A DNA stretch of 64,000 nt, taken from the NCBI GenBank assembly GCA_023653785.1, contig JAMKCH010001639.1, forward strand, positions 1 to 64,000, in the 5' to 3' direction. The stretch is from Ophioderma brevispina. Its lineage: Eukaryota; Echinodermata; Ophiuroidea; Amphilepidida; Ophiodermatidae. The notes below the pieces were generated by a model, which saw only the letters and a program-made list of their open reading frames with translations, ran no database searches and was not told the origin of the DNA. Both the position numbers and the translations under genes were made by a program. Shown here in pieces: positions 24,358-36,840 of this stretch. Position 1 is the stretch's first letter. Each line of letters starts with the position of its first letter.

Positions 24358-24609
24358 TTAGCTAATATACGCGAACGGATTCCACTTCATCATAAATCTA
24401 TATTTCGGGTATTTACGGAGACCTCGAGTTGTTTGCCGAGTGCCAATGATATAATTAACGTGACAAGCAGCCATAATTAAGTTGGCGACAAGCAGTTTCA
24501 TATTGTGGACGGTTTCTTGACAATCACTATCGATTGATATTTCGCCATAAATGAAAAGGTTGACCATGCTTATCAATATGTGTAAGGATACTGGGATAGC
24601 AGCTATCAT
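24358..24609 (-). pseudogene. Possible fragment of a seven-transmembrane receptor
   Basis: The 83-residue frame has two hydrophobic segments, residues of about 3-22 and 40-56. The second is followed by VNYIIGTRQTTRGLRKYP, which resembles the end of helix 7 and the helix-8 start of rhodopsin-like GPCRs (NPxxY, then F/RRGLKK), with the NP replaced by HV. No earlier helices were found upstream on the minus strand. If the resemblance is real, this is a terminal exon or a remnant; chance cannot be excluded. Confidence 0.25.
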
Positions 24610-25679
24610 TCTAATGGTCTATTTAAAGGAGGGATGAATCGGTTTGACAGCATTATTTTGTGAATGCTGTATTTTGGGGAAGAGAAAACTGCAAGAGTGG
24701 TGAGATCCACGTCAAGCGCTGTGTGCAGTGGTTTCTGTCACCGATTACGTAAAAGGTGAAGGGGCCTAATATTACTAGGGGCCTTTGATATAATGATGGT
24801 AACACTCGATAATGTTAAGATGCTAGTAAAAGGAGCAAGCCTGGGGCGGTTCATGTATATCATCCATCAATTGTCAGGTAAGTGGCTAAATAAGTAAGTT
24901 TTGACATGCAAACTTTTAAAATGGCAGAGCAACAATGACAAGCATTGGTTTTTTTTAACCCAAATGCGCCAAAGATGCCATTATACATTAATTTAAACAC
25001 TTATTGCCGGTAGTTCAGGGCAGATATTGTTCTGCATCTGGAATAAGTTTAACTGGCATAAGAGAGACTTGACTCTCTAACATATTTAACAGATTGTTAA
25101 GTCATTCTTATGCTATTTTAATCTCATTGGAATGCCCTTTGTTCTTTGTTTTATCACAAGCCATGACTGTATGGCCATTAAGAGACACTGGCACAAAATA
25201 GTGCGCCCTCTAGATTTTCAAAATTATATTTTTTGGATGTGTTATAAAGCTTTTATATACAATAACCCTCAAGTGGTGAAATATTAAGCCCCAAGCAGCG
25301 TGAGTTACGGGGTAAAGAATGATTTATAATAATAGCGCCGGCGACATTAATTCAGCGAACGACGTAGAAATTGGAAGTGTAACACACAAGGAAAAACACA
25401 GGCCAAGTAACTTGTTGACAGAGCTGTGTTTTTAATATCATGAGGTACCGAGTCTAGATATTCAGTAATAGACAGGATTTGTTGATTAAACGCTTACGGC
25501 AACTTAAAAGTTAGCCTAAGAATCCTGGATGTCTTAGCTTTTTATTTATTAGCGTTGGCGGGGTGGGTCCCCGTGTGCATGAGATGTGCACTAAGCTGAC
25601 TCTTCAGAGCAATCGGACTAGACCCTAGACAAACAAAAAAAGTGAGGGTAGAACTTTTGCCACCCGGCACTTTTTTCCG

Positions 25680-26420
25680 CTAGAGGGCGTTTTCAAAATG
25701 GCCGCCAAAATGCCATTTAACGCCAGTATACAACGTTTCATAGCCAAATATGGGGTGAAATGGTCCAGTTTGTAGTGATTTCCTATATTGTGATGTCAAA
25801 TGTATAGAGCGGTCACACTCACCATTAAATGTATTCTCATTGAGGATGCCTTTTTTTCAAAAATGGCGCCAAATGGAATTTAACACCTCATAATGATGTG
25901 CGCAAAAAGTGGATGAAATGGCCCAGGTTTTCAGTGTTGTTATACTTGATGATGTCAAATGTAACGCGCAGTCACATTCACCACTCAAAAGTATTCCTCA
26001 TTGAGGGCGCTTTTCCAAATGGCGCAAAGCGATTTAACACCTTATAATGATGTTTATAGCCATAAAAAGGGGCAAAATGACCTGTGTTCAGTGTGTTCCT
26101 CATTTGTTGATGTCATTTGTATAGAGCGGTCACATCAGTACTAAAGTATTCGTAATGGAGGATGCTTTTCAAAATGGACTTCCAAAAGGAAATTTAGCAC
26201 CTCATAACAATGTTTTACTAGCCAAAAAATGGGTGAATCGCCCAGTTTCCAGTGTTTGCATATTTGTGGATGCCAAATGTATAAAGCGGTCACATTCATC
26301 ACTTAAATGTATTCCTAAGGAGGACACCGTTTCAAATGGGAGGCCAAATGAGATTTAACACCTTATATACATCTTATTATAGCAAAAAATGAGAGGCCCA
26401 GTTTTTCGTGTTTCCCTATT
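25680..26420. repeat. Left-arm tandem array, five units of about 155 bases
   Basis: Each unit has GAGG..GC.TTTTCAAAATGG, AATTTAACACCTCATAATGA, ATAGCCAAAAAATGGGTGAA, a GCCCAGTTTTCAGTGTT phrase and TGTATAGAGCGGTCACATTC. Units start near 25684, 25838, 26005, 26158 and 26320. Confidence 0.85.
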
Positions 26421-26904
26421 TGTGATTTTGTCTCCATGATTGTTGATACTTTATTCTGTCTAAATAATTGCCAGTTTTTATTTTCTCTTTTGACTTACAG
26501 TTATTTTTAGTGCGGTTGAGGATTTTCTGTTATGTTTCAGTTTAATGATTGATGTTATCCAGTACAATGTTGTTAGGATGAGATTACAATATTAAGTGCT
26601 GACAGGGTTGTGCGCTTGCGCTGCACTTGATGAAGCGAAATGATTTGACGATTTCCTAATGGCCCAAATAGGTAATACTATGGCAATCGCCACTGTAAGC
26701 GTCTCATAGGAGAGAGAAGATTTCTACATGACATACATAGTGGACAGGCTGGCATGTCTGAAAGCCGAAGACAAACTTCTGCAGCACATTGGGGATTTCA
26801 CAGTGCACGACATAGTTTGGAATATGTGTGGAAGTCTGCGTCAGCTGCAAACAGGTTTGATTCTTACAATAACAACATCTTGTGAAGGACTCATGATCGA
26901 AAAT

Positions 26905-27700
26905 AACGTCAAGTCATGTTAAGTAATTGAATGTAACAAACAATCAATGTGCTACCCCCCTTCCTGTCGGATGGAAGTTCTGGGACTTAAATAGTAACAA
27001 GGGGAAATTCCAGACACTTGTCCATCAGGAATCTGCCAAAAACGTTGCCCAACTTCACCTACGACAGAAACTTACTCAAGTTCTTTCGGGCGAGAGTGCG
27101 ACGATACCTTGCTTTCTTCTTTGGCGGGTTCCAGTAATGAGGTTCCTGAGTTAACTTAGCTACAGAAGAGGCGCTGTCGATCATCCTCATAGATGATGCA
27201 GGCAGTCAATTAATGCCAGATCACAACTGATCATAGTCATGTTTCGTTTATGAGGTATTTGCGCTATTACCTACTACTGGGAGATTTGCATTCCAATGGA
27301 TTAAATTTGCAATGGCACAGAATTGTAGCAGATAAGCGGCGGTAACGATACGAATGTCTTCTACATATGAAGTTGTGATCATTTTGATACAAAAAGGAAG
27401 GCCCCTTATGGTAACCATTATTCTTAGTTCCCTTTGTTTGGTTTTATGAAACCATAAATAACAAAAGGTTTGCCTATCTTAGGAGAGTTGCTATGCAGAT
27501 TAATTCTGATTATGATGTTTGTTTGTTAATTAAGTCTAGTCAGATTTTAAAAAATCTGTTAAAATGTGTTGGTCATTTTACAAACCCCCTTAGACCATTT
27601 TAACCCATATAGGGTTTCGTATAGTTGAATGGTCAGAACATGCCATCTCTACAGGAAGGGATGCAATCCTGATTGATTGTTGTAATTTCAATTGATGTGT
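26905..27700 (+). other. Unique centre of the foldback-like element
   Basis: About 0.8 kb lies between the inverted arms. A 75-residue frame at 26927-27154 (with HQESAKNVAQLHLRQKLTQV) reads like a captured protein fragment, but I do not recognise it. The stretch just left of it, 26710-26855, is also open, ends at a CAG/GTTTG that could be a splice donor, and is repeated inverted with changes in the right arm. No transposase motif was seen. Confidence 0.3.
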
Positions 27701-28199
27701 TTTTTCGAGTCCTTCACCGATTTGTAATTGTAAGAATCAAAGATGATATCAAGCCTGTTTGCAGTTGACACAGACTTCTAAACATAATTAAAAAGCTGTG
27801 TCTGAGAAATCCCCACGTGTGCAACAGAATGTGGTCTTCAGCTTTCAGACATTGGTCATCATATCCACTACGTATGTCATATGGAAATTTTCTCTCCTCT
27901 TACGAGACGATCACAGCGCGATTGTCAATTACTATTACGCTTGCCCATCAGGAAATGTCAACAATCATTTCGCTCCTCGAGGTGGCAGCTGGGCTAAGTG
28001 CACAACCCTATTAGCACTAAGATTGTAATAATCACCAATAAAGAATTAGTACTGAATCAAGATTCTCCTCAATTCAACTGAAACATAACTAGAAAATCAT
28101 TAATATCAATAAATTAACTGTAAGAAAAAAAGAAAATGAAACCGCAATTTGTTAGCTATGAATAATTAACTCACAAATAATGGGGAAAATCAACAATTA

Positions 28200-28945
28200 G
28201 GAAACACTGAAACACTCGGACATTTCACCCCTTTTTGGCTATTAAAACCTCATTATAAAGGTGCTTAAATCGATTGGCGGCCAATTTTAAAAGCATCCTC
28301 CAGAGGAATCATTTAAGTGAATGTGACCGCTCTATACATTTGACATCCACAAATATAGCAAAAACACTGTAGTAAATTAAACATTATTCTGAGGTGCCTA
28401 ATGATTTGGCAGGCCATTTGAAAAGCACCATTCCATACGAATCATTTAAGTAAACGATGTGACCACTCTATACGTTTGACATCAAAAAATATAGGAAAAC
28501 ATTAAAAGCCGAGTAATTTACCCCTTTTAGACTATTAAACATCATTACAAGGTTTAAATCGCATTTGGCGGCCATTTTGAAAAGCGCCCTAATGCGGAAA
28601 CATTGAGTGGAATGGGAGGCTCTATAAATTTTTCACATCAAAAATTAGCAAAACACTGAAAAACCGGGCCATTTCACCCATTTTTGGCTAGTTGTAAGTA
28701 AAAATCATTTATAGTGGTTTAAAATTGCATTTGGCCGGCCATTTTGAAAAGCGCCCTCAAGTGAGGAATACATTCAAGTGGTGAGTGTGACGGCTTATAC
28801 ATTGAAATCAACAAATATGGAAAACAATACAAAACTCAACCATTTCACCCCATATTGTGGCTATGAAAAACGTCGTTTATATGGCGGTTAAATGGCATCA
28901 TTTTGGCGGCCATTGTGAAAACGCCCTCTAGCGCAAATGCCGGGG
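28200..28945. repeat. Right-arm tandem array, five inverted units
   Basis: These are the same units as at 25680-26420 but reverse complemented, with GCGGCCATTTTGAAAAGCGC phrases at about 28280, 28408, 28566, 28734 and 28906. Confidence 0.85.
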
Positions 28946-29219
28946 TAGCAAAGCAAAAAGTCTACCTCACTTTGGTAGGTCTGATTAGTGTAGTCCCTGC
29001 TGTCTGTGAAGAGTAATTAGGCACATATCCTGACACGGGGACCCACCCAGCCCACACGGGACTCAAATGTACTCTTGCTTTTTGGTAATTATTTTCTGTG
29101 TTAAAAATATCTCTATTCTTCGAATGGCAAGATTATCATTTGCGAGCAAATGAAAACATATTACATATTTTTCTGAAAATGTGCCAGTGCCGCCATAAAA
29201 AAATACATTTAACCCTTGT

Positions 29220-30235
29220 CTACGAAGTGGTTACTGAGTCCCCCCTTTCAGGTTTTTTCCCCGGCTTGCTAAGGCTTAATGTATTCGGCGCGGCGCGACA
29301 GGCGCGGGCGCGGGCATACAAATGCGGAATTCTCAGGATTATATGGTAAGCCGTTCGGAATAAAAATCATGTTTTTGTATAGGTAGGATCGAGCGCCTGA
29401 TTAGGTTACTTTTAGGCTTTATGGTGAAAGGGAACCATTGCCCCTAGTCTTGGATTTCACGGAGTCTTACTATCGGCTAGAAAAGTTCGGGGACGGATTT
29501 AAAATGTGTTTTTTAAGCCCCCTCCACGAAAGGAAGTGGGTATTGCTGCCAAAGTCGGGTTTTTTTTAAGGCTTCTGGCATTTTTCGGGGTTTGGTTGGC
29601 CCAGTGGGGCCATTTGGGGTTTTCGGAAAGGGTGTGTGGTTTTGGGTGACACCCACGAAATGATTCTCAAAGCTACTCCAAACCTTCTACGAGACCCGAG
29701 GCCACCCCACACTAATAAAAGGCCCAGGGGGGTTGGGACGGGGGAGGGGGGTACAAGGCCAAACACCAATAACTAAAGCCTAATAAGTATCTCTGGCGCT
29801 CATCCTAATAACCAAAAATGTTTTTTTTTAATTTTTTACATCTTTTAAGGCTTAATGTATTCGGGGCGGATTTTTTTCTATCTATGTGGGGTCTGCGAAA
29901 ACATTATCAACTGGATATAGAGGATTAGGCTATTGGTGTATAATTTAGTATTTTTTACAGAAACCTGGCCGTCTAAGTAAAAGACTAACTTCTATAGGTC
30001 CATCAACCACTTGCAACACAAAAGGCCCCCAAAAACCCGGTAACATCCAAAACCGGGAAACTTACAAAGTGTCCACTTTTGTTTAACAAACACACAATTG
30101 ACGCAACGGCCTCTAGCATATAATCCTGAGATCCCGCATTTGTATGCCAGCGCCTCCTGAGTCCACGGACGCGCCGAATATATTCAAGCCCTTGCTAAAA
30201 CCCCCTTTTTGGCTGCCAAATTGATTAACATTCTG
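29220..30235. repeat. Inverted repeat, arms about 130 bases
   Basis: The left arm at about 29265-29355 (TAATGTATTCGGCGCG, GGCATACAAATGCGG, CTCAGGATTATATG) is complementary to 30105-30200 (CATATAATCCTGAGATC, CCGCATTTGTATGCC, CGCGCCGAATATATTC). The outer flanks match more weakly. TTAAGGCTTAATGTATTCGG occurs again in direct orientation near 29849. It is probably a non-autonomous element; the interior shows no gene. Confidence 0.65.
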
Positions 30236-30896
30236 CTCCTTTCATCCAAAAACACATCCAGGGGTATAGGTAAGATACAGGGTGATCCAAGTGATGGATA
30301 GGGATGGTGGTGGCAACGAACAGGTACCAAAATGCCTAGTACAACACAGGAATATCAAGCTTTGATTTTAGGTACCCTAGATAGCTATGTCCTCCTCTTC
30401 ATTATACTTACAATCAGTACCAACCTGACTAGCGTTACGTCACAATGCCGTAATGTCAGCAAAACTGTCAATTTCCTAGGACACACGTGAGAATAGGGGA
30501 GGAAAATACATGTTTTTTTGCCAAAAGGTTAGGATATCAGATTTTCATGCGGTTTTGACTACTTGATGGGAAATGACTAATGTTATATAATGAGTGCATT
30601 TTCGTGCCATAATAAGTTGTTTGAGTCGCTAAAATTGCGAAATATCAATTTTCCACCCTATATTCGGTATTTTCGTACTTTCCTCAACATAGTGACGTCA
30701 TAATGGGGATGTTGGTACTTATTTTGGTACCAATGGAAAGAAGACACTCTAAGCTATCATTTGGTACCAAATTTACAGGAATCGGATGTTCAGTAACGAA
30801 AATCACAGGGGGTGGTAACCACCACCCCTTTCGGGATTTTCTTTACAAAAAATGGCTCATAAACGAGGGTTAACGCTTATTCGGTACACATAATAA

Positions 30897-31406
30897 TTAA
30901 AGCAATAATGGCACATTTTTTGAAGAACGCCCCCAATTTTCCAAATTAAATATTTTGGCACAGTTACGTTGGTAATTGTCTAGGAAACTATACATGCGAA
31001 CGAGAATGCTAAAAAATGAGTATTTATCATAAAATAAGCGATTTTGTAATTAGAAATGGGATCCCAGATTGGCCTTAACGGCAAAGCTGGAAATGCTATG
31101 TTTATGTCCGTCCACGATGAAATAGTGCCACCTCGAGAAAATAACCTCTAACTTGACCTGCCTGAAACAATAAAACAACTAATGGATGAGCGTGGACACG
31201 TACGTGGCGCTATTTCCCGGCTATTTCACATTGATAATAATCATTCTAATTACAAAATTACTTCGTTTGTGAGACACAGACATTTTCGAGCTTAACCATT
31301 CACAGGTATAGTTTACTAGCCAGTTTACCAATGCAACCGTGTAAAAATCTCAATTTTTTGACAAATTGGGGGCGCTCTTCAAAAAAAGGTGCTATTATTG
31401 CTTTAA
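30897..31406. mobile_element. MITE, AGCAATAATGGCAC family, copy 1
   Basis: The 510-base element is bounded by TTAAAGCAATAATGGCAC and, inverted, by GTGCTATTATTGCTTTAA. Both ends continue into TGAAGA.CGCCCCCAATTT, giving terminal inverted repeats of about 45 bases. Copies lie at 41114-41650 and 54346-54896. The TTAA at each end could be a piggyBac-type target duplication or part of the repeat. No coding capacity. Confidence 0.75.
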
Positions 31407-31409
31407 TAG

Positions 31410-33025
31410 CGTCGCTATGAGACTGTTTGCAAATATATGGTCCAGGACCATATTTTCGGGCCAGAATCTCACATTAGCAATTGGCACATGCTCTTTGATA
31501 TGGGTCGGTCCTTGCAGTCGGTTGATTCTTCAGCTCCAACGGCTTTGGAATAAGAAAATATTCCTTGGCACCATATAAACAGATCAGAATTTTTCGACGA
31601 GATTACCCTTTACGTGTTAAACCAATGGCGACATCTAAAATTGGAATTTCTTGGCCGCCCTCCCTTGGCTCTTTTTAATGTACTAGGATACATTTCTTAT
31701 GTATATCTTTATTTAGTCACCCTGGTATATCCCTAACGTCCCTTAAAACCTTCAAAACCCACCTGACGACAAATCTCGGAGTGGGAAATTGCTCCTAGAT
31801 CTGACAACAGAAATACCGCTACCTCACTTTTTGCGGTGATTGTAATTTTTTTCTCCAGGGACATTAGGGATATTTGACAAATTAAAATATTTTAAAATTA
31901 ATAACTAAGTAATTAATGCACTTTTAAAACCAAACTTGGATTAAAAGTTGTAATAATTAATACTTCGCCTAAAATGCATAACAGTGCATCATTCATGTAA
32001 ATAGTGCCTCTAAACGTAGAACAAATTTTAAAGGCCTAAATTTCTATAAAACCGTATCTTCTGATTTTTTAAATTTCTACTTCGTTTTTCAGTTATTCAG
32101 TAAAAATTATATTGGCTGGCTCGCGGGTATCATGACAAAAAAAATAAAAAATCCAATAACATAATTTCGTCGGTATTGTTCCGGCGGACCGTCTCTTCAA
32201 ACCCCATTAATGTACCTAAAACGTTGTTCGGATTACGTTTGTTAAAAAAAATAGCCATTTACAGACCTGCATGGTTACCATGGTAGCCAGGGTAAGAAGT
32301 TACAGGCGATAAACACATTAAACAAAAAGCAAAACATTGCCAATGCGGACGTAACGCTAGTAGGAGTAGGCCTAACATTCAATTTCAAGTAATGTTGCCC
32401 GCCATAATTGATGTTGTACAGTCTGGCATTTAAAATTATGTTTCCAAATCTATTTTCTTTCGCCTTTGAGTCCTTTTTAGGGACTTTTGGGGCTTTTTGA
32501 AATTTGGAGGGGGGGGGGGGGGCGGGGCTGCCCACGACCTCCGGTTACAGGTCTGATAGCTGATTGTTGAGGCCCTTGTGAAACTAAGTTGAGCGAGCTT
32601 TTAACCTTTAAAAAGAGTTATAGTCATTAAGCTATGATGAAATGAATAAAAGTCTACATTAGCTTTAAATGTAAGATTAAGGCTCATATTAGGCCTACAC
32701 CAGGAGGAATGGAGGAGTTGACGAGTTAGAGATGCTGACAAAAATGTAAGCGAGAGCGGGAATATGGACATTTTACGAAATGAAAGGGTAACCTTAACTT
32801 TTCATGGGGACATTGGGGAATGCTAATTTTTTAACAAAGGAAGGGAAATGACAATTTTTTTCCGGAAAAAAAAGATTGAAAGCCACCCGGAACGGAAGCT
32901 TACCATTTCCCATGCACCCACGTAACACCTATGACCGGGTCCCTAAAACCAACAAAACGAAAAGTCAGATTAACTACGCTTTGATTATGAGCGCATTACG
33001 CCAACGAAACATTTTTTTTAAATAG
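31410..33025. other. Non-coding stretch, partly duplicated
   Basis: 31.70-31.87 kb (ATCCCTAACGTCCCTTAA, CCTAGATCTGACAACAG, AATACCGCTAC) recurs at 44.34-44.53 and 55.58-55.72 kb and marks the 3' flank of the receptor copies. A G18 run lies at 32506-32523. No gene was recognised. Confidence 0.6.
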
Positions 33026-33029
33026 GATA

Positions 33030-34365
33030 ATCAATTGTTACGTATTCTTTTCGCAACAGAATAGGGCATGCCGCGTGTTTTTCCATTCCCATTTTTTGTA
33101 GCTGCATGACTCCAATCTACCGGCCTGGCACAAACGGGTTTCATATCCATCTTTAGAATGTCTTATTCGACTGTGTGTTGTGATTTGGTGATGTCATTCA
33201 ATTGATTATTATAACTATCATGGACGTTTGATTTACGCCATCGGATACCAGAATAAATGATGATCCCAGTAAAGAGTTATAATGCAACAAATGTACTGAA
33301 AACTCCAGAAACAGTTGCCGTTGAAAATTGTCCGAATAGCCATTTGACTCATCAGATGTTATGAGATGAGTACTGGAGATAACGATTGTCCACAGGGATG
33401 TGACTCTCCGTTAGTTTCCATTCGTCGTTAGTTAGAAGCTTGCAGAGATACGCGAATCCAGTGTTGTAGGCATAGGTTGGTTGACAGTTTTCAGTTAGTT
33501 TCTATTTTCATTGTAGCAGAGAGGTTGGTAGGCATGGTGGTAGTAAATGTGCGTGGTGTTGGCTTGGTTGTAGGCGTGGTGGTTGTTGTTGGCATTTGCT
33601 GGTGTGGGAGGTATATAAGGTATTGCATGGGAAAAGTACACATGTCTTGATATTCTGTAAAAAGCTTCATTATAATATTACATGAAACTTCACACCCGTC
33701 ATCAGAAGTGAATAATGCCACCATACTCACTTCTGAATTACAATCTTATCAAAAGGAAGTGTTACTCGGCACGTGGTTATGCCACAAGCATCACTTCTAC
33801 TCGCCAATTTAATGGAGGATGCGGCTTCCCAAAGCAGGGGGAGAGTTGCACAGTCAAAGGCCACGTTCCTCAAATAAGTTAACGTGATTGGATCAATCTG
33901 AAATAGTAGTGGATAAATATGGGGTAGATCTGTGTAAAATAAAGTACATCCAGGTTGATTGTCTGTTCGGCTAAAGTGGTTGTTCCAGGGTGTCTTAGTA
34001 AGTAATGTTATCGTCACCCATTATATGATGACTTGACTTGTAGGGATGAAACAGTGTTGTCACTATGCCTCATGGTGCTCCATCACTTTGCAGCTGACAG
34101 AATCCAGGGGAATCATCCTTTGAAACAAACACTATCGTAGAAGTAATAGGATTCTTTGTAATTGATTACAGACTGGGTATTCATGAAGTCATATCCGGAT
34201 ACCATCACAGAAATACACAGCTACTGCATCTCCCTTTCTATTCGCTCTCGTGATGCCGAATACACTCACAGTTACTTGTTGACATGGAGATCTTCTTGAT
34301 TGTAGGCAGAAGAACAAGACGCTCACAATTAAAGACTAGGTTACTTACATTTCGACAATCACAAA
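33030..34365 (-). pseudogene. Decayed paralog of the two-Ig receptor (copy 2)
   Basis: The sequence aligns by eye along its whole length with the genes at 44.8 and 57.4 kb, in the same orientation. Recognisable blocks are the C-terminal tail (33.05-33.18 kb), the membrane-proximal region (33.2-33.4 kb), the Thr-rich stalk (around 33.55 kb, MPTTTTTPTTKPTP), the second Ig domain (33.65-33.95 kb) and the N-terminal leader region (34.25-34.36 kb). Many small insertions and deletions break it into short frames of at most 96 residues, and several Ig cysteines and tail tyrosines are lost or out of frame. The flank beyond the start (34.37-34.9 kb) also matches the other copies, so it arose by DNA duplication and not by retroposition. 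It is unlikely to make a receptor. Confidence 0.8.
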
Positions 34366-34369
34366 TAAT

Positions 34370-34900
34370 AGTGCTTGCCAAACAATTAAAATCCAAAAAT
34401 CGCTTTATTCAGGTTCGAAAAGTACAACTTTGAAAAAACTCGCGGGTATTAAATGAATGCTGAATATAATTAAAAAACCCATACTGTTTTACTATTTAAA
34501 AAGACCACTGTTCTGTCTTGGTAGCGATAAGTTTGATACAAATCCGCTTTGTCCATGTTCAATGAATCAATTGTCATGCCTTCATTTCCAATACAGGTTC
34601 ATTCTAGGCGAAAATTGAAAATAGTCTATCGTTCCTAGGTGATCTAAAATGGCATTCTATAAATCAGATGCAATAAAAAGTATTATACATGTTGTGGTGG
34701 AAAAGTTGAAACCCATTACATCAAAATTGCTTGTGACATTGTGTGTCTTTGTACCCTTTCCTGCGGTTCACTGCTTTTTTCTACAATTAACTGCATTTTA
34801 CGTGTCATATAATTGTTGTTTTCCCCCAGTTTACGGAGCATTACTAAAGAGCATCATCGCATCTAGAACCGCAAAATATGTAAAGGAAAAGTGAACATTT
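34370..34900. repeat. Receptor 5' flank, duplicated with copies 3 and 4
   Basis: It matches 46100-46720 and 58770-59380: the leader-proximal GCCAAACAATTAAAATCC, the AAGTTTGATAC and CAATACAGGTTC blocks, TGCGGTTCACTGCTTTTTCT and ACTAAAGAGCATCATCGCAT. The conservation upstream of the start codon suggests that promoter sequence was copied with the genes. Confidence 0.7.
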
Positions 34901-34954
34901 TAACCTGGAGGCTAGCAGCATTCTGTCCCACCACATCGAGAGTTATTAAAACTG

Positions 34955-35455
34955 TTGAGTGATGAAAATGGTGTATTAAGGAGAGTGGTTCTGGCAAATA
35001 TACACGGATTGGGGCGGGGGGGGGGGGGGGGGGGGTTAATTGACAATCATGTTGAAAGGATGTACAAGTTAAGCTTGTTGTCTAATACATACGGATTCCA
35101 AACAGGTACGATCATACTATTTAAGCCTGTAGTCTTGAGTTACAGATTTAAAAACGGCAGCAATCAGTAAGAAGGGTCAATTTCAGCTGTTTGTTACAGG
35201 GGTCAAATGTTAAAGTGCTCCTATTGGGACGAGTAATGGTGCATCTTGGCGGAGCTCACCGGGTTAAAATAATAAGGATAGTTTGACTCCTTTAAATGCT
35301 TAGTTAATACCAAACTAGGGGGAAATGTGTCAAAAGTGTCTGACAACGAGGCTTGACCTTTTTGACCCCTGGACTGAAATTGAAATTGGACTTATACAGT
35401 TTTCATTCAAATCTTTAGTATTCGGAGTAAAATGTGTTACAAAAAAGGGCTGATA
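34955..35455. repeat. Copy of the 22.5 kb inverted-repeat family
   Basis: It shares TTAAGGAGAGTGG, AATCATGTTGAAAGG, AAGGGTCAATTTCAG, GGGGTCAAATGTTAAAG and GATGTGTTACAAA-type ends with 22492-23130, and aligns closely with 59440-59995. A pure G run of about 26 bases lies inside it at 35008-35035. Confidence 0.7.
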
Positions 35456-35499
35456 GCTTCCGGTTATTTAAGCTTCATTAATATGAGGCGGACTATAGA

Positions 35500-35750
35500 T
35501 GTTCATTTAATTGTGACAGGTTGTAATAATTTGTTCTTGACATTAGCAAAATGTTTAAAAATGGCTCCTGGCACAAACGTACAGCAGACTACGCACCTGT
35601 ACAAGTTGGCCAGAGCAATTAAAAAAAATGAGAAAATGAACTTGAAACTCATCATGAACAAAAAGGTTAGCCGTATGCGTTGTTCCGGCAAGATAGTGCG
35701 TGGACCTACCATTGATAAAATTTTGTGTTGTTTGTAAGGGAAGCAGCGTG
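35500..35750. repeat. Paralog of the sequence flanking the Penelope-like insertion
   Basis: TTGTTCTTGACATTAGCAAA, AATGGCTCCTGGCACAAAC and ATGAACTTGAAACTCATC match 61330-61470, while the sequence before 35500 matches 59985-60060. This is therefore the site without the insertion. The short frames here are not called. Confidence 0.65.
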
Positions 35751-35819
35751 CGATCGATATGAAACGAGAATATAAAAAACTGTGGAAAATGACATTTTTT
35801 GCTTATAAATCAAATGTTT

Positions 35820-36840
35820 GTGTTTTCAATTCCATATAACTACTTTAAAGGGATAAGGATAACCGAGAGAATGAAGTGTAGAAATGCATATTATAAATTG
35901 AGATAAGTGTGATTTTGCAAACGCCATACTAAACATCTTTGTTGTCCAAGTAAAATTATAACACCATATAGTGAAAATGATGGTGTATTGGAGGAATTTT
36001 TCATACCTCTCCCCACAAATAGACATTCAGCGATGGAGTCTCAAATATCAACACTAAAACAGCTGAGTATGGTTTACACCAGAACAGACTAAACAAAGAT
36101 CAATTATGTTTGTGTATGAGGTCAAACTGTGCAAATTATGGTGCACAATATCATATCATGCTGAGATATTCACAGGAAAGGCTTTTTTCATCTCAAGTCA
36201 GAATTTTTATACGCACGTATAGAAATTAGAGAATCAGATAGAATATGCTGCCTTGTCTTTAATACACAGATTTCAAGCCAACCACTTGCAGGTTACGTAA
36301 GCACATCCATGCCAGTAACAAAAATAAAAAATATGAATTTTGATGATTTTTTTTCAATGTATCGGATCAGCAAATCGCTGCTTATCCCTTTAATGTAGGA
36401 ACAAAAACACCAAATACGTACTGAAAGAAATGAAGTATTTGAGGAAATTACCGTCTCCCGCAAATAAACATGCATCGATGACGACTCAAAACCTACCTTA
36501 AACAGCTGATTGTGGTTTACACCAGTACAGAATAAACAAACATCAATAATATTTGTGTTCAGGTCAAACTGTACAGGACATGGTGCACAATATTACGTTT
36601 ATAAATCTGGGATATTCACAGGAAAGGCTCTTTTGATCTCAAGCCGGAAATTTTATACGCACGTATAGAAATTACAGAATCATAAAAAAGTACTGTCTTA
36701 TCTTTAATACAAGGATTTCAAGCCAACCACTTGCAGGTTATGTTAGCACACCTATGCCAGTAACAAAAATACCAAAATACGAATTGTGATGATTTTTGTT
36801 TTCGATTTTGGATCAGCAAATCGCTGCTTATCCCTTTAAG
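35820..36840. repeat. Tandem duplication, unit about 465 bases
   Basis: 35825-36375 and 36380-36840 share ACAGCTGA.T.TGGTTTACAC, AGGTCAAACTGT, ATATTCACAGGAAAGGCT, TTTTATACGCACGTATAGAA and AGCCAACCACTTGCAGGTTA. A third copy at 43380-44280 is split by the hairpin element at 43.52-43.94 kb. Confidence 0.8.

Larger units (their letters stand above)
25556..29055. mobile_element. Foldback-like element with arms of about 1.35 kb
   Basis: Sequence from 25561 (GGGTGGGTCCCCGTGT) to about 26905 returns inverted from about 27700 to 29048 (ACACGGGGACCCACCC). The outer part of each arm is a tandem array of five units; the inner part (26590-26905 against 27700-28020) is also inverted, including CTGCAAACAGG.TTGAT and ATTCTTACAAT. 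The central 0.8 kb is not repeated. Foldback elements of animals, including sea-urchin TU elements, have long inverted arms made of tandem units, which fits. No transposase was found. Clear target duplications were not identified at the ends. Confidence 0.8.

Noticed and set aside
25680..26420. CRISPR-like array
   Set aside because: Unit length about 155 bases with no unique spacers, and a eukaryotic context; it is the arm of a foldback-like element.
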